A DNA stretch of 64,000 nt, from contig JANJXV010000129.1 in NCBI GenBank assembly GCA_024803745.1, forward strand, positions 2,294,001 to 2,358,000, written 5' to 3'. A program made the translations under genes and the position numbers. Below, in pieces: positions 42,931 through 53,879 of the stretch (position 1 is the stretch's first letter; each line of letters opens with the position of its first letter). The DNA is from Megascapheus bottae (taxonomy: Eukaryota > Chordata > Mammalia > Rodentia > Geomyidae). The notes below the pieces were generated by a model. The model was not told the DNA's origin. It did no database searches and worked only from the letters and a program-made list of their open reading frames with translations.

Positions 42931-45211
42931 TTTTTTTTCATTTTTTTATTGTAATTAGTAAAAGGGTTAGATGATATTTGCCAGATAGAAGGTGCATTAA
43001 TTCACATACATTGATACCCTTTCACATGTCTTGGTACCCATTTCCCTCCAACCCCACACCCCCCACCCGTCTTGGTTTTCCCCCCTTCCCTATCAAATTT
43101 CAAATATCCAAATACAAATAAATTCAATATATAAGATAAAGTGAGATACTATACCAATATGGGATAACCAAGGGACAGCAAACGAGATGAGAGACAACAT
43201 AGTACATTAAGGACAACAATCATTCATTATATGGCTTTTGTGTCAATATCCTGGAGGTCCATTCAATTAGCTTCACATTATATGGCCTTATATATGGCCT
43301 TTTGCTCTATTGACAATCTCTGCTAGTAGAGCCCAAGGTTTCTACTGATTATGACGAATGAAGGAAACCACTGAGACTAAGTTCCTTTGAGTCTGTCTTA
43401 CTTCACTTAATATGATTTTTTCTAAGTCTTTCCATTTCCTAACAAATGGGGCCATGCCATTCTTTCTGACAGCAGCATAGAATTCCATTCTGTACAGATA
43501 CCACAACTTGTTGATCCACTCATCAACTGAGGGACATCTGGGTTGGTTCCATATCTTTGCTATGGTGAATAGTGCTGCAATGAACATTGTTGTGCTAGTG
43601 GGTTTAGTATGCCCTTGTTTCTGGATTGTTGGGTAAATGCCAAGTAGTGGAATTGCTGGGTCATAGGGGAGTTCTATGTTTAGCCTTCTGAGGCACTGCC
43701 ACACTGCTTTCCATAGTGTTTGAATGAGTTTGCACTCCCACCAACAGTGTAGTAGTGATCCCTCCTGTCCGCATCCCCTCCAGGATCTGTTGTCATTCGT
43801 TTTCCTGATCCTGGCCATTCTAACTGGAGTGAGGTGGAATTTTAGAATTGTTTCGATTTGCATTTCTTTTATGACCAGAGATGTGGAGCATTTGTTCATG
43901 TGTCTATAGGCCATTTTTGTTTCTTCTTCAGAGAAGACTCTCTTTAAGTCTTTGGCCTATTTTTAATGGGATGGGTGTTACTTTGGAGGTTAGTTTTGGA
44001 GTGATTCAATTTTTTGAGTTGTTGATATATTTTATATATGAGGCCTTTGTCCGTTGTTTGGTTGGTGAAGATCTTCTCCCACTCTGTAGGCTTCCTGATT
44101 AGTTTACTAGCTAGATCCGTTGCCATACAAAAGCTCTGCACTTTAATGCAGTCCCACTTATCCAGCCTTTCTCTGATTTGTTGTGATTCTTGGTCCTTAT
44201 TAGGAAAGTTTCGACCTGTGCCAAGGAGGCCTAGTGTATCTCCTATTCCTTCCTGTAAACTTTTCAGTGTGTCAGCTTTTACCTCCAGGTCTTTGATCCA
44301 TTTGGAGTTAATTCTAGTGCAAGGTGACAAAGAAGGATCCAACTTTAGTTTTGTGCAGGTGTTTAACCAGTTCTGCCAGCACAACTTGTTGAAGAGGCTA
44401 TCTTCCTTCCATTCTATTTTTTTGGCTCCCTGGTCAAAGATTAGGTGGCCATAGGTCTGTGGTTTAATATCTGGGTCCGCAGTTCTACTCCATTGGACTT
44501 CAGGCCTGTTCTTGTGCCAGTACCAAGCTGTTTTGAGAATTATAGCTGTGTAATAGAGTCTTAAGATTGGAATTGAAATTCCTCCAGCGCTGTTCTTTCT
44601 GCTAAGAAGTGTTTTTGCTATACGGGGTCTTTTATTATTCCATATGAAATTTTGAATTGCCTCTTCTATTTCTTTAAAGAATGACATTGGGTTGTTGATT
44701 GGTATTACATTGATTTTGTAGATAGCCCTTGGCAAGATTGTCATTTTCACAATGTTGATTCTTCCAATCCAGGAGCATGGGAGGTTTTTCCCTTTCCTTA
44801 GTTCTGCTTTAATTTCCTTTTTTATGGTTTTAAAGTTTTCATCTAAACGGTCCTTTACATTCTTAGTTAAGCTAATTCCTAGGTACTTTATTTTCTTTGA
44901 GGCTACTGTGAAAGGATTTTCTTTCCTGATTATTGCCTCGTTCCTCTCAGTGTTGGCGTAAAGGAAGGCAGTTGATTTGTGAGGGTTGATTTTATGGCCT
45001 GCTACCCTTCCAAAGCTTTGAATCAGCACAAGGAGCTTGGGAGTAGGGTCTATAGGATTCTTTAAATACAGAATCATGTCATCTGCAAAGAGGGATAGTT
45101 TTATTTCCTCTTTCCCTACTTGGATCCCCTTTATGCTTGTTTCTTGCCTTATTGCACTGCCTAGGCGTTCTAGTACTATGTTAAAAAGGAGTGGAGAGAA
45201 TGGGCATCCTG
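42931..45211 (-). mobile_element. 5'-truncated L1 (ORF2 C-terminal half and 3'UTR)
   Basis: The T-run at about 42930 is the A-tail of a minus-strand L1. The 3'UTR follows (about 42950-43340), then ORF2 back to just upstream of the RT active site at 45211. Length 2.28 kb, an ordinary 5'-truncated insertion. Copy A keeps only the first 0.7 kb (11327-12003). I could not find a clear target-site duplication. Confidence 0.85.
43342..45211 (-). pseudogene. L1 ORF2 C-terminal half (RT to C-terminus)
   Basis: The best-preserved ORF2 segment in the window. The frame from about 45190 passes through [17 protein letters not shown] (catalytic FADD near 45080) and is open for 377 codons from Met 45077 to a stop at 43944. 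A one-base shift there separates NRPK from DLKRVFSEE, and the next frame runs 190 codons from Met 43914 to a stop at 43342, containing LNIELPYDPAIPLLGIYP and FYAAVRKNGMAPF. The same one-base shift occurs in element A2 near 4985. No endonuclease is present, so it cannot move on its own. Confidence 0.85.
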
Positions 45212-46150
45212 CATGCTAACCCTTAGCACTTTTATGCAAAGCTTAGGCCTGTGGCATTTTAAGCACAATTCAACGTTCTGTTTTTTGCTGGTTAATTAGA
45301 CGTAAAAGTCTTATGGAATTTATTGCATGGCTGATTTTGACCTGGAATCCTCAGGTCTGAGCTTATCTTGAGTAGCTAGGATTACAGTACTTTTACAACC
45401 TGTATGCTCATACACATCGCTTCTGATCCAAACACTCATTGTTCAATTTAACTAACAAGATGTGAGGAAAGATGATTGACTGTAATTTACTAGATGGGCT
45501 TCTAGTTAGTATATACTTCCACTTCCACTCTGAAGCCGGGGAAATGTTTCTGGTACATGTTTCAACTATCTCCCAAAGAGGAAATAATTTGTGAGCACGT
45601 TTGCTAGTATTTCAGATAGGAGATGGACTTTGGTGTTTGGAACCTGTTGTGCAGAGTGTATCAGCTGGCCTGTGATAACAGAGATGATGTTTCAGACAGG
45701 AATATTTTCATCCCAGACAGACTTAATCCAGATCCTTGGATTTCAGGCCTTGAGTAGATAGAATTACAAGTGTGAGCTGCCACCACCACCTGGTTCATTT
45801 TGGAAACCTTAATTGCTTCTCATTTGTTCCTTTCCTTTTTTGGAAGATTGATCTAAGCTGGCTGATTCTGCATCACAATGAAGTGATTGGCCTCAGGAAT
45901 TGCAAATATTTGTTTCATCAGCACGGAATGAATGAAGTTGATCTAAACCCAATAGTATTTTCCTTCTGATAAATAGGGAACTTACTTATATCATTTTTCC
46001 TTGCCTTTGCCTTCCCAAAGCAAGCATCATGTTTCTTAAAAACTATACTTCATGAGAATATTATAATTAGAAGCTATCTTCTGCACACTTCAGAATAGTC
46101 CTTGCATTTATAAACTTATATTACAATATTAGGTAGAAGAATGGTGACTG
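45212..46150. other. Copy-B-only spacer with SINE remnants
   Basis: Absent from copy A. 45215-45405 is a diverged minus-strand 7SL-Geo SINE (TTGAGTAGCTAGGATTACAG) and about 45715-45795 a second scrap. The rest has no recognisable gene. Together with the L1 to its left it was probably present before duplication and deleted from copy A. Confidence 0.6.
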
Positions 46151-46473
46151 TTAGTTTCATAACTATTTCATATGTTTTACTATTTAAGGCTCATTAACTC
46201 AAGAAGGGATTAAATACATTTAGATAATAGTAGAACATAGCTGCTGCTGATTTGATGTGTGTGCAAATGATACACAGATTTATTAGGATTACTCAAAAGT
46301 TTTCTTCAAATTTTCAGTAGTAGACTGCTATGCTAACTGGAAGGTGATAGTAATGATGCTGAAATTCTATGAATCAGCTATGAAGCAGAATTTCAGGGGA
46401 GAGTATTTGCTAGGGACTTAATTTCTAAGACGCATATCAATAATATTGAACTATAACAGTAAATGATGGAGGA

Positions 46474-46913
46474 CAGTTCCCAGGGCCTGGGAACTGTCCT
46501 TAAATGTTTTTTTTTTGCTTCAGGCTAGTGTTCTACCACTTGATCTACAGATCCACCTCCAGATTTTTGGTAATGAACTGTAAATCAGAATAACATGCAA
46601 TTTGTTTGGGCTGGATTCAAACCTGATTCTCTGTAGATAGGGTTCCAAGTGTGAGCGCACAGAGCCTGGCTAGTATCATTCATCATTCAAGTCATGGGAC
46701 TGCAATTCTGAACCTGGGTCTTGTCACTGAGCTTTTCAGCTCAAGACTACTGCCCTATCCCTTGAGCCATAGGGCCACTTCTGGGTTTCTGGTGGTTAAT
46801 TGGAGATAAGAGTCACATGGACTTCAGTGCCCAGGCTGACTTTGAACTGCTATCCTTGGATCCCAGCCTCTTGAGTAGCTACATTTACAAGTGTGAGCCA
46901 CCACACCCGGCTA
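46474..46913 (-). repeat. Two 7SL-Geo SINEs (copy B)
   Basis: 46474-46671 and 46690-46913 are counterparts of 12372-12589 and 12607-12832. The first is shortened by about 20 bases at its right-half end relative to copy A. Confidence 0.8.
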
Positions 46914-46919
46914 AATTAT

Positions 46920-47330
46920 TTTTTAAGTTAATTTCTTTTGTTAAGTCAATATATAGTTGGCATACGGTTACATAAGTAATGAACACATTTCTTAAGAAAA
47001 TTGTTATCCCCTCCATCTTTTTCTCTGTTTTCCTACCCTCAGCCCCCTCTCTACCCAGATTGTTCAGTTCATTTCCGTTTAGTGTCTTCCAAGTATCACT
47101 TTTCAATTGGTTCACCCATTTTCCTTTGTTTTTTTTTTACCATTTTATTATACCCTCTCCATTCCCCAAATCACATAAACCTATGTACAAGACACAGGGT
47201 AGCCGAATTCAACACAGTGACTACAGAGAATAAAACTAAAGGGAAAAAGAAGAAAAGAGGTAAAAAGCAAAGAAAATGAAAGAACATCATACAGTACCTT
47301 AGAAGCAACAACACTGAAAAAACAAAACAT
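46920..47330. repeat. Dispersed repeat of undetermined class (copy B)
   Basis: Counterpart of 12838-13250. Confidence 0.45.
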
Positions 47331-47336
47331 AAAACC

Positions 47337-47800
47337 TTGGGCTGAAAATGAAGCTTGCCTAGCATGTATGAAACCCTGGATTCCATTCCTCAGCACCACA
47401 TAAACAAAATCTGGAAGTGCCACTGTGACTCAGCTGGTAGATTTCTAACGTCCAGCACAGAGTGTCTCCAAGTGACAAAAATCTGTCACATTTAAGTCAG
47501 GCTTCAAAACTTTGCTAGGAACCAGTTACATGATTTGGAAGAAAGTCCAATTTTCAAAAAATCACTAGCCAGGCGCTGGAGGGTCATAATTGTCATTCTA
47601 ATAGCCAGGGAGAAGGTGATTCAAAGCCTTTGCAAGCAAAAAAAACGAAAACAAAAAAAACTGTAAGATTCTACTCTCCACTTATCCACCCAAAAACTAA
47701 GTGGAGTTGTGGCTAAAACTGGTACAGCATTAGCCTTGAGGAAAAAGAACTAAGAGACCTTGCCCAGGTCCAAAGTTCAACCTCCCCACCAAGAAACAAA
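47337..47800 (+). repeat. IDL-Geo fragment and 7SL-Geo SINE (copy B)
   Basis: 47337-47480 and 47565-47800 are counterparts of 13256-13400 and 13485-13716. Confidence 0.7.
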
Positions 47801-48607
47801 AAAAGGAGTCCAGATATCTTAGTTTAAAAAGTATATCTGGATATCTTAGTAGATTTTTCTGATTTTTCCTCATTCATCTGATGGAACCACATAATCTTGA
47901 TCCTGATCTGACTAAGAGCCTGCATTGTGCTTAATAAATTCATTCCACATATTCCAGTAGAATCTGGACAGCTAACAGCCACTTACCAATGCTTTATTCT
48001 ACGTTTAGGCCAGTATGTCTTCATACCATCTACACAGTCAGCTATATCATCTTTCCAGAAGTATCATTGAGTGTAGAACACTCAGAACTAAAATAATTGC
48101 ATAAAGATCTAATAAAACCCCTTGATTCATTAAGAAAATTTCTGTACCACTTAGAGCAAGTACATTAGTGGTATTTACCTCTAGCCTCTTTTTTAAAAAA
48201 ATTTATTAACATTGAAATTTACATCATATTTCAAATGTCATGTTTAACCAACAAGTATTCAAGAAGGGAATCGCTATACAATCACTGGCACATAGATTTT
48301 AGAATATAGTAGTCTTTGTATGTCAAAGATACAGATTAATCTATAATAAAACACATGTCTATAGAGTGCATAGTCTATCCTAGATTTTTATGTCTATGTA
48401 GTTATGTTTATATCTCCAAAATTATGTCCAGAACTTTGGGTATCAACTATTCAATCATCGCTCTACTACTGTTTGAAACTAATATCCATATATTAAGGAT
48501 ACCATGTACCTTTTGTTCCTTGGTCTTGACTTATCTCACTCAACAGGATTCACTCTAATTTCATCAACTACCCCAAAATGCCATTATTATTTTTTTCTGT
48601 GCATATC
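47801..48607. other. Spacer without recognised features (copy B)
   Basis: Counterpart of 13717-14528. AT-rich with no gene. Confidence 0.5.
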
Positions 48608-49120
48608 TTCTTTTTATGTATTTATTTTTATTGTAATTTATAGAAGGGTTACATTATATTCACCAGATAGAAGGTGCATTACTTCTCAAACTTTGATACC
48701 CCATGTAATGATATGGTCCCCATTTCCCTTCCCCTACCCCCACTCATGTTCATTTCCCCCCTTCCCTATCCAATTTCAAATAACCAATTAGGCACATATG
48801 AAATATATCAGAAAACAAGGTGAAATATTGTAACAATATGATATAACCAAGGGATAGCAAAAGAGATAAGAGATCACATAGTTCATTAAGGACAACAATC
48901 ACTCATTATATGAGTTTTGTTTCTTTATCTTGGAGGTCCTTACATTTAGTGTCATACTATTTGTCACGATGTCTCTAGAATTTGTTCTATTGTAACTCTC
49001 TGGTAGCAGAGCCCAAGGTTTCTACTGAATTTGACAAATGAGGGAGACTCTTGGGCCTATGTTCCTTTGAGTTTGGCTTACTTCACTTAATATGATTTTT
49101 TTCCTTTTCATCCACTTCCC
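48608..49120 (-). mobile_element. L1 3' end fragment, older lineage (copy B)
   Basis: Counterpart of 14529-15085, with the same 3'UTR opening (TTGTAATTTATAGAAGGGTT). Confidence 0.7.
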
Positions 49121-49168
49121 CGAGAATGCCATTATTTTATCTTGTCAGTTGGCTATGTATCATTCCAT

Positions 49169-49180
49169 TGTGTGTGCGTG

Positions 49181-49222
<42 letters not shown>
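49169..49222 (+). repeat. (TG)n microsatellite (copy B)
   Basis: About 54 bases with GCGTGCGTTTG interruptions near the left end. Longer than the 37-base copy-A repeat. Confidence 0.95.
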
Positions 49223-49223
<1 letters not shown>

Positions 49224-49289
49224 CACATTTTTTGTAGTAGGGCATCTCGTTGTTTCCATCATCCAGCCTCATTTTCTACAGATATTATT

Positions 49290-50015
49290 ATAGTCTCTTT
49301 TTTCTTTTCAGGGTAATGTATAGAGGGGTTACGATTACATTTACAGGTAGTGGACTGCATTACTTCTCACACATTTATTCCACTCCATATGTTTTTGTCC
49401 CCAGTTCCCTCTCCCCTCCCCTTCCCAATTATCTTGTTTCCCCCCTTCCCTTTCCTATTTGACAAATAAACATATATACAATATGCCAGGGAAAAAATCA
49501 GATACAGTAACAATCTGACATTAACCAAAGGGCAAAATAAGAGATGAGAAATAACATAGTAGATTAAGGACAAAAATCACACAAGATTAAGAGCAACGAT
49601 GACACAAGATATAGCTCTTGTTCCCATATCCTAGAGATCCTTTCATTTAGTCTCATCCTATATGACCTTATATACCTAGGTTTTTGAGTTATTGTAATCC
49701 TCTGCTAGGAGAGTCCTAGATGTGAACTAACTATTACAAATGAGGGAAACCATTGAGCTTATGTTTCTTTGGGTCTGGCTTGCTTCACTTAATATGAATT
49801 TTTCCAACTCTTTCCATTTCCTTACAAATGGGGCGATGTCTTTCCTTCTGATGGCAGCATAGCATTCCATTGTGTATAAGTACCACATCTTCTTGATTCA
49901 GTCATCTACTGAGTGGCATCTGGGTTGGTTTCATAGCTTTGCTATGGTAAATAGTGCTGCAATGAGCATCATTGTGCTAGTGGCTTTAGTATGTCCTTTT
50001 TTCTGGACAATTGGG
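49290..50015 (-). mobile_element. L1 3' end fragment, internally deleted (copy B)
   Basis: Counterpart of 15205-15936. The next 427 bases of L1 present in copy A are missing, so it joins directly to the SINE at 50016. Confidence 0.75.
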
Positions 50016-50360
50016 AATGGAAGCCATCATGCTGGCTCACAACTTAATTTCAGCTACTTAGGAGGCTCAGGGCTTAGGATCATAGGTCAAAGCCAACCAG
50101 GGCACTACAGTGTGTGAGATCAAACTCTGTGAACATACAATGAATGTAAGAGGAATCTCACTGCCTGGGAATGTAGCCTAATGGTAGAGTGCTCACCTAG
50201 AATGCATGAAGACCTAGGTTCTATTGACCGGTACCGCATACTCAAGAAAAAAGCTAGAAGTGGCGCTGTGTCTCAAGAGGAAGAGCACTCACCTTGGGCA
50301 AGCGAGTCCAATGAAAATGTCTAGGCCCTGAATCCAAGCCGTAGGACTGGCAAAAAGAAA
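50016..50360 (+). repeat. 7SL-like left half and IDL-Geo SINE (copy B)
   Basis: Counterparts of 16364-16510 and 16511-16705. Confidence 0.8.
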
Positions 50361-50782
50361 AAAAAAGAGAATCTTACTTAAGTAACAAGGAATGTACCCT
50401 ATATTTATACAGACTGAAAAATTCATTAAGAAATTAGAAAATATGTATAAAGTGCATAATTTCTTTTGTGTGTTGGCACTGGGTCTTCAACTTAGTACTT
50501 CAGCTCTATCCCTGACCTTTTCTGCTCAAGGCTAGCACTCTACCAATGCAGCCCCAAATCAACTATCTTCAATTGAGATATAAGCGATGAATATTTCAGG
50601 GTGCTTCATGAAAAACATTTTTATAAATTGAAACTTTCAACACAGTCTTATTTTAATATGAATGTTGAGATGGGAAGAGACAGAAAAAGTGAAATGTTTC
50701 CTGATCCCCATAGAGAAGAGACTCAACAGAACCACTGTAGTCTGAAGGCTTCTTTGTGAGTTTTGTTTGCTTGTTTGATTTT

Positions 50783-50990
50783 TGTCAATTGTGGGGCTTG
50801 AACTCTGGGCCTGGGCACTGTCCCTGAGCTCTTCAGCTCAAGGCTAGTGCTTTAATCTGTGAGCCACAGTGCCACTTCTGGTTTTTCTGGCAGTTAACTG
50901 GGTACTTTGGCTGGCTTTAAACTTTGATTCTCATATTTTAGCCTCCTGAGTAGCTAAGATTATAGGTGTGAGGTACCATTACCAGGCTGC
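50783..50990 (-). repeat. SINE, 7SL-like + Geo dimer (copy B)
   Basis: Counterpart of 17122-17335 (GGGGCTTGAACTCTGGGCCT). Confidence 0.85.
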
Positions 50991-51344
50991 TGCTCTGTTA
51001 CTATGCAGGTTCTGGATCAAGAACTTCAATTTCTTACTTCAATTTTTTCTTCTCTTGCCTGATACTCTGCCATTTGAACGAAGCCCCAGTTCCTGGTCTT
51101 TGTTGGTTAATGAGAGATATTATGATTTTCTAATATTCAGAGCAATGATTATAACACCCAGCATTTTACTTACTTGAATAAATTAAGAGACAGGACCTAG
51201 TGAGATGGAAAACAAAATTTTTTTTCAAGTTGCTATCCTGTTCTAATGCATAAGTCTGGTGTTTTGCTTACACACAAATATGTATTTTACCAGTTTCTAC
51301 TCTATTTTTGCTTAGCTTAAAACCACCACTGCCATTTCATAGAT

Positions 51345-51613
51345 TTTGTTGTTGTTGTTTGCGGTGCTTGAACTCTGTGCCTGGGCTGTTCCTCAGATCT
51401 TCAGTTCAATGCCAGTGCTCTACTACTTTTGATTTGTCCAGTCCTGGGCTTGAACTCAGGGACTGAGCACTGTCCTTATATTTTCTCAAGGCTAGGGCTC
51501 TACCACTTCAGCCTCAGCACCACTTCCAGCATTTTTCTATGTATGTGGTATTGAGGAATTGAACCCAGGTCTTCGTGCATGCTAGGCAAGCACTCTACTA
51601 CTAGGCCAAACTC
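51345..51613 (-). repeat. SINE fragment plus IDL-Geo SINE cut by satellite (copy B)
   Basis: Counterpart of 17692-17959. The IDL-Geo lacks its last 11 or so bases (the CCAGCCC end seen in copy A), being replaced after CCAAACTC by the first satellite unit. Confidence 0.88.
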
Positions 51614-53879
51614 TGTGTGAAGTCACAGAATGGAGGTGTGTGAACTCACAATGGAGGTGAGTGAAGTCACAGAATTGAGGTGTGTGAAGTCATAGAATGG
51701 AAGTGTGTGAAGTCATAGAATGGAGGTGTGTGATGTCAGAATGGAGGTGTGTGAAGTCACAGAATGGAGGTAGGTGACGTCATAAATGTTGGTGTGTGAA
51801 GTCATAGAATGGAGGTGTGAAGTCATAGAATGGAGGTGTGAAGTCATAGAATGGAGGTGTGTGAAGTCATAGAATCCAGGTGTGTGAAGTCATAGAATGG
51901 AGGTGTGTGAAGTCAGATTGCAGGTGTGTGAAGTAAAAGAATGGAGGTGTGTCAACTCAGAAAGGAGGTGTGTGAAGTCATAGAGTGGAGGTGTGTGAAG
52001 TTATAGAATGCAGGTGTGTGAAATCATAGAATGGAGATGTGTGAAGCCACAGAAATGAGGTGTTTGAAGTCAAAATGGAAGTGTGTGAAGTCAGAATGGA
52101 GGTGTGTGAAGTCATAGAATGGAGGTGTGTGAAGTCATAGAATGGAGGTGTGTGAACTCATAGAATGGAGGAGTGTGAAGTCATAGAATGGAGGTGTGTG
52201 AAGTCACAGATGGAGGTGTGTGAAGTCATAGAATGGAGGTGTGTGAACACAGAATGGAGGTGTGTGAAGTCACAGAATGGAGGTGTGTAAACTCAGAATG
52301 GAGGTGTGTGAATTCACAGAAGGGACCTTTGTGAAGTCATAGAATGGATGTTTCTGAAGTAAGAATGAAGGTGTGTGAAGTCATAGAATGGAGGTGTGTG
52401 AAGTCAAAATGCAGGTGTGTGAAGTCAAAAAATGGAGGGGTGTTAAGTCACAGAATGGAGGTGTGTGAAGTCACAGAATGGAAGTGTGTGAAGTCAAAAT
52501 GGGGGTGTGTGAAGTCAGAGAATGGAGGTGTGTGAAGTCATAGAATGGAGGTGTGTCAAGTCAGAATGGAGATGTGTGAAGGCACAGAATTGAGGTGTGT
52601 GAAGTCATAGAATGTTGGTGTGTGAAGTCATACAATGGAGGTGTATGAAGTCATAGAATGGAGGTGTGTGAAGTCATAGAATGCAGGTGTGTGAAATCAT
52701 AGAATGGAGGTTTGTGACGTCACAGATTGAGGTGTGTGAAGTCAGAATGGAGGTGTGTGAAGTCAGAATGGAGGTGTGTAAAGTCATAGAATGGAGGGGT
52801 GTGAAGTCACAATGCAGGTGTGTGAACTCAGAGAATGGAGGTGTGTGAAGTCAAAGAATGGAGGTGTGTGAAGTCATAGAATCGAGGTGTGTGAAATCAC
52901 AGAATGTAGTTGTGTGTAGTCACAGAGTGTAGGTGTGTAAAGTCACAGAGTGGAGGTGTGTGAAGTCTCAGAATGGAGGTGTGTGAAGTCATAGAATGGA
53001 GGTGTTTGAAGTCATAGAATGTTGGTTTTTGAAGACACAGAATGGAGGTGTGTGAAGTCATAGAATGGAGGTGTGTGAAGTCAGATTGGAGGTGTGTGAA
53101 GTAACAGAATGGAGGTGTGTCAACCCCGAAAGGAGGTGTGTGAAGTCATAGAATGGAGGTGTGTGAAGCCACAGAAATGAGGTGATGGAAGTCAAAATGG
53201 AAGTGTGTGAAGTCAGAATGGAGATGTGTGAAGTCATAGAATGGAGGTGTGTGAAGTCATAGAATGGAGGTGTGTGAAGTCACAGAATGGAGGTGTGTGA
53301 ACTCATAGAATGGAGGAGTGTGAAGTCATAGATTGGAGATGTGTGAAGTCACAGATGGAGGTGTGTGAAATCATAGAATGGAGGTGTGTGAAGTCACAGA
53401 ATGGAGGTGTGTGAAGTCACAGAATGGAGGTGTGTGAACCCAGAATGGATGTGTGTGAATTCACAGAAGGGAGGTTTGTGAATTCATAGAATGGATGTTT
53501 CTGAAGTAAGAAGGAAGGTGTGTGAAGTCATAGAATGGTGGTGTGTGAAGTCAAAATGCAGGTGTGTGAAGTCAAACAATGGATGTGTGTTAAGTCAAAG
53601 AATGGACGTGTGTGAAGTCACAGAATGGAAGTGTGTGAAGTCAAAATGGAGGTGTGTGAAGTCAGAGAATGGAGGTGTGTGAAGTCATAGAATGGAGGTG
53701 TGTCAAGTCAGAATGGAGATGTGTGAAGGCACAGAATGGAGGTGTGTGAAGTCATAGAATGGAGGTGTGTGAAATCATAGAATGGAGGTTTGTGACGTCA
53801 CAGATTGACGTGTGTGAAGTCAGAATGGAGGTGTGTGAAGTCATAGAATGGAGGTGTGTGAAGTCACAATGCAGGTGTG

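Noticed and set aside
52344..53682. Open frames of 60-93 codons in the satellite (repeats of CEVTEWRCVKS) and minus-strand SHTSIL-type repeats
   Set aside because: They come from the 23-bp unit being read in phase every 69 bases. They have no non-repeat domain, no splice context, and recur only where unit variants happen to lack stops.
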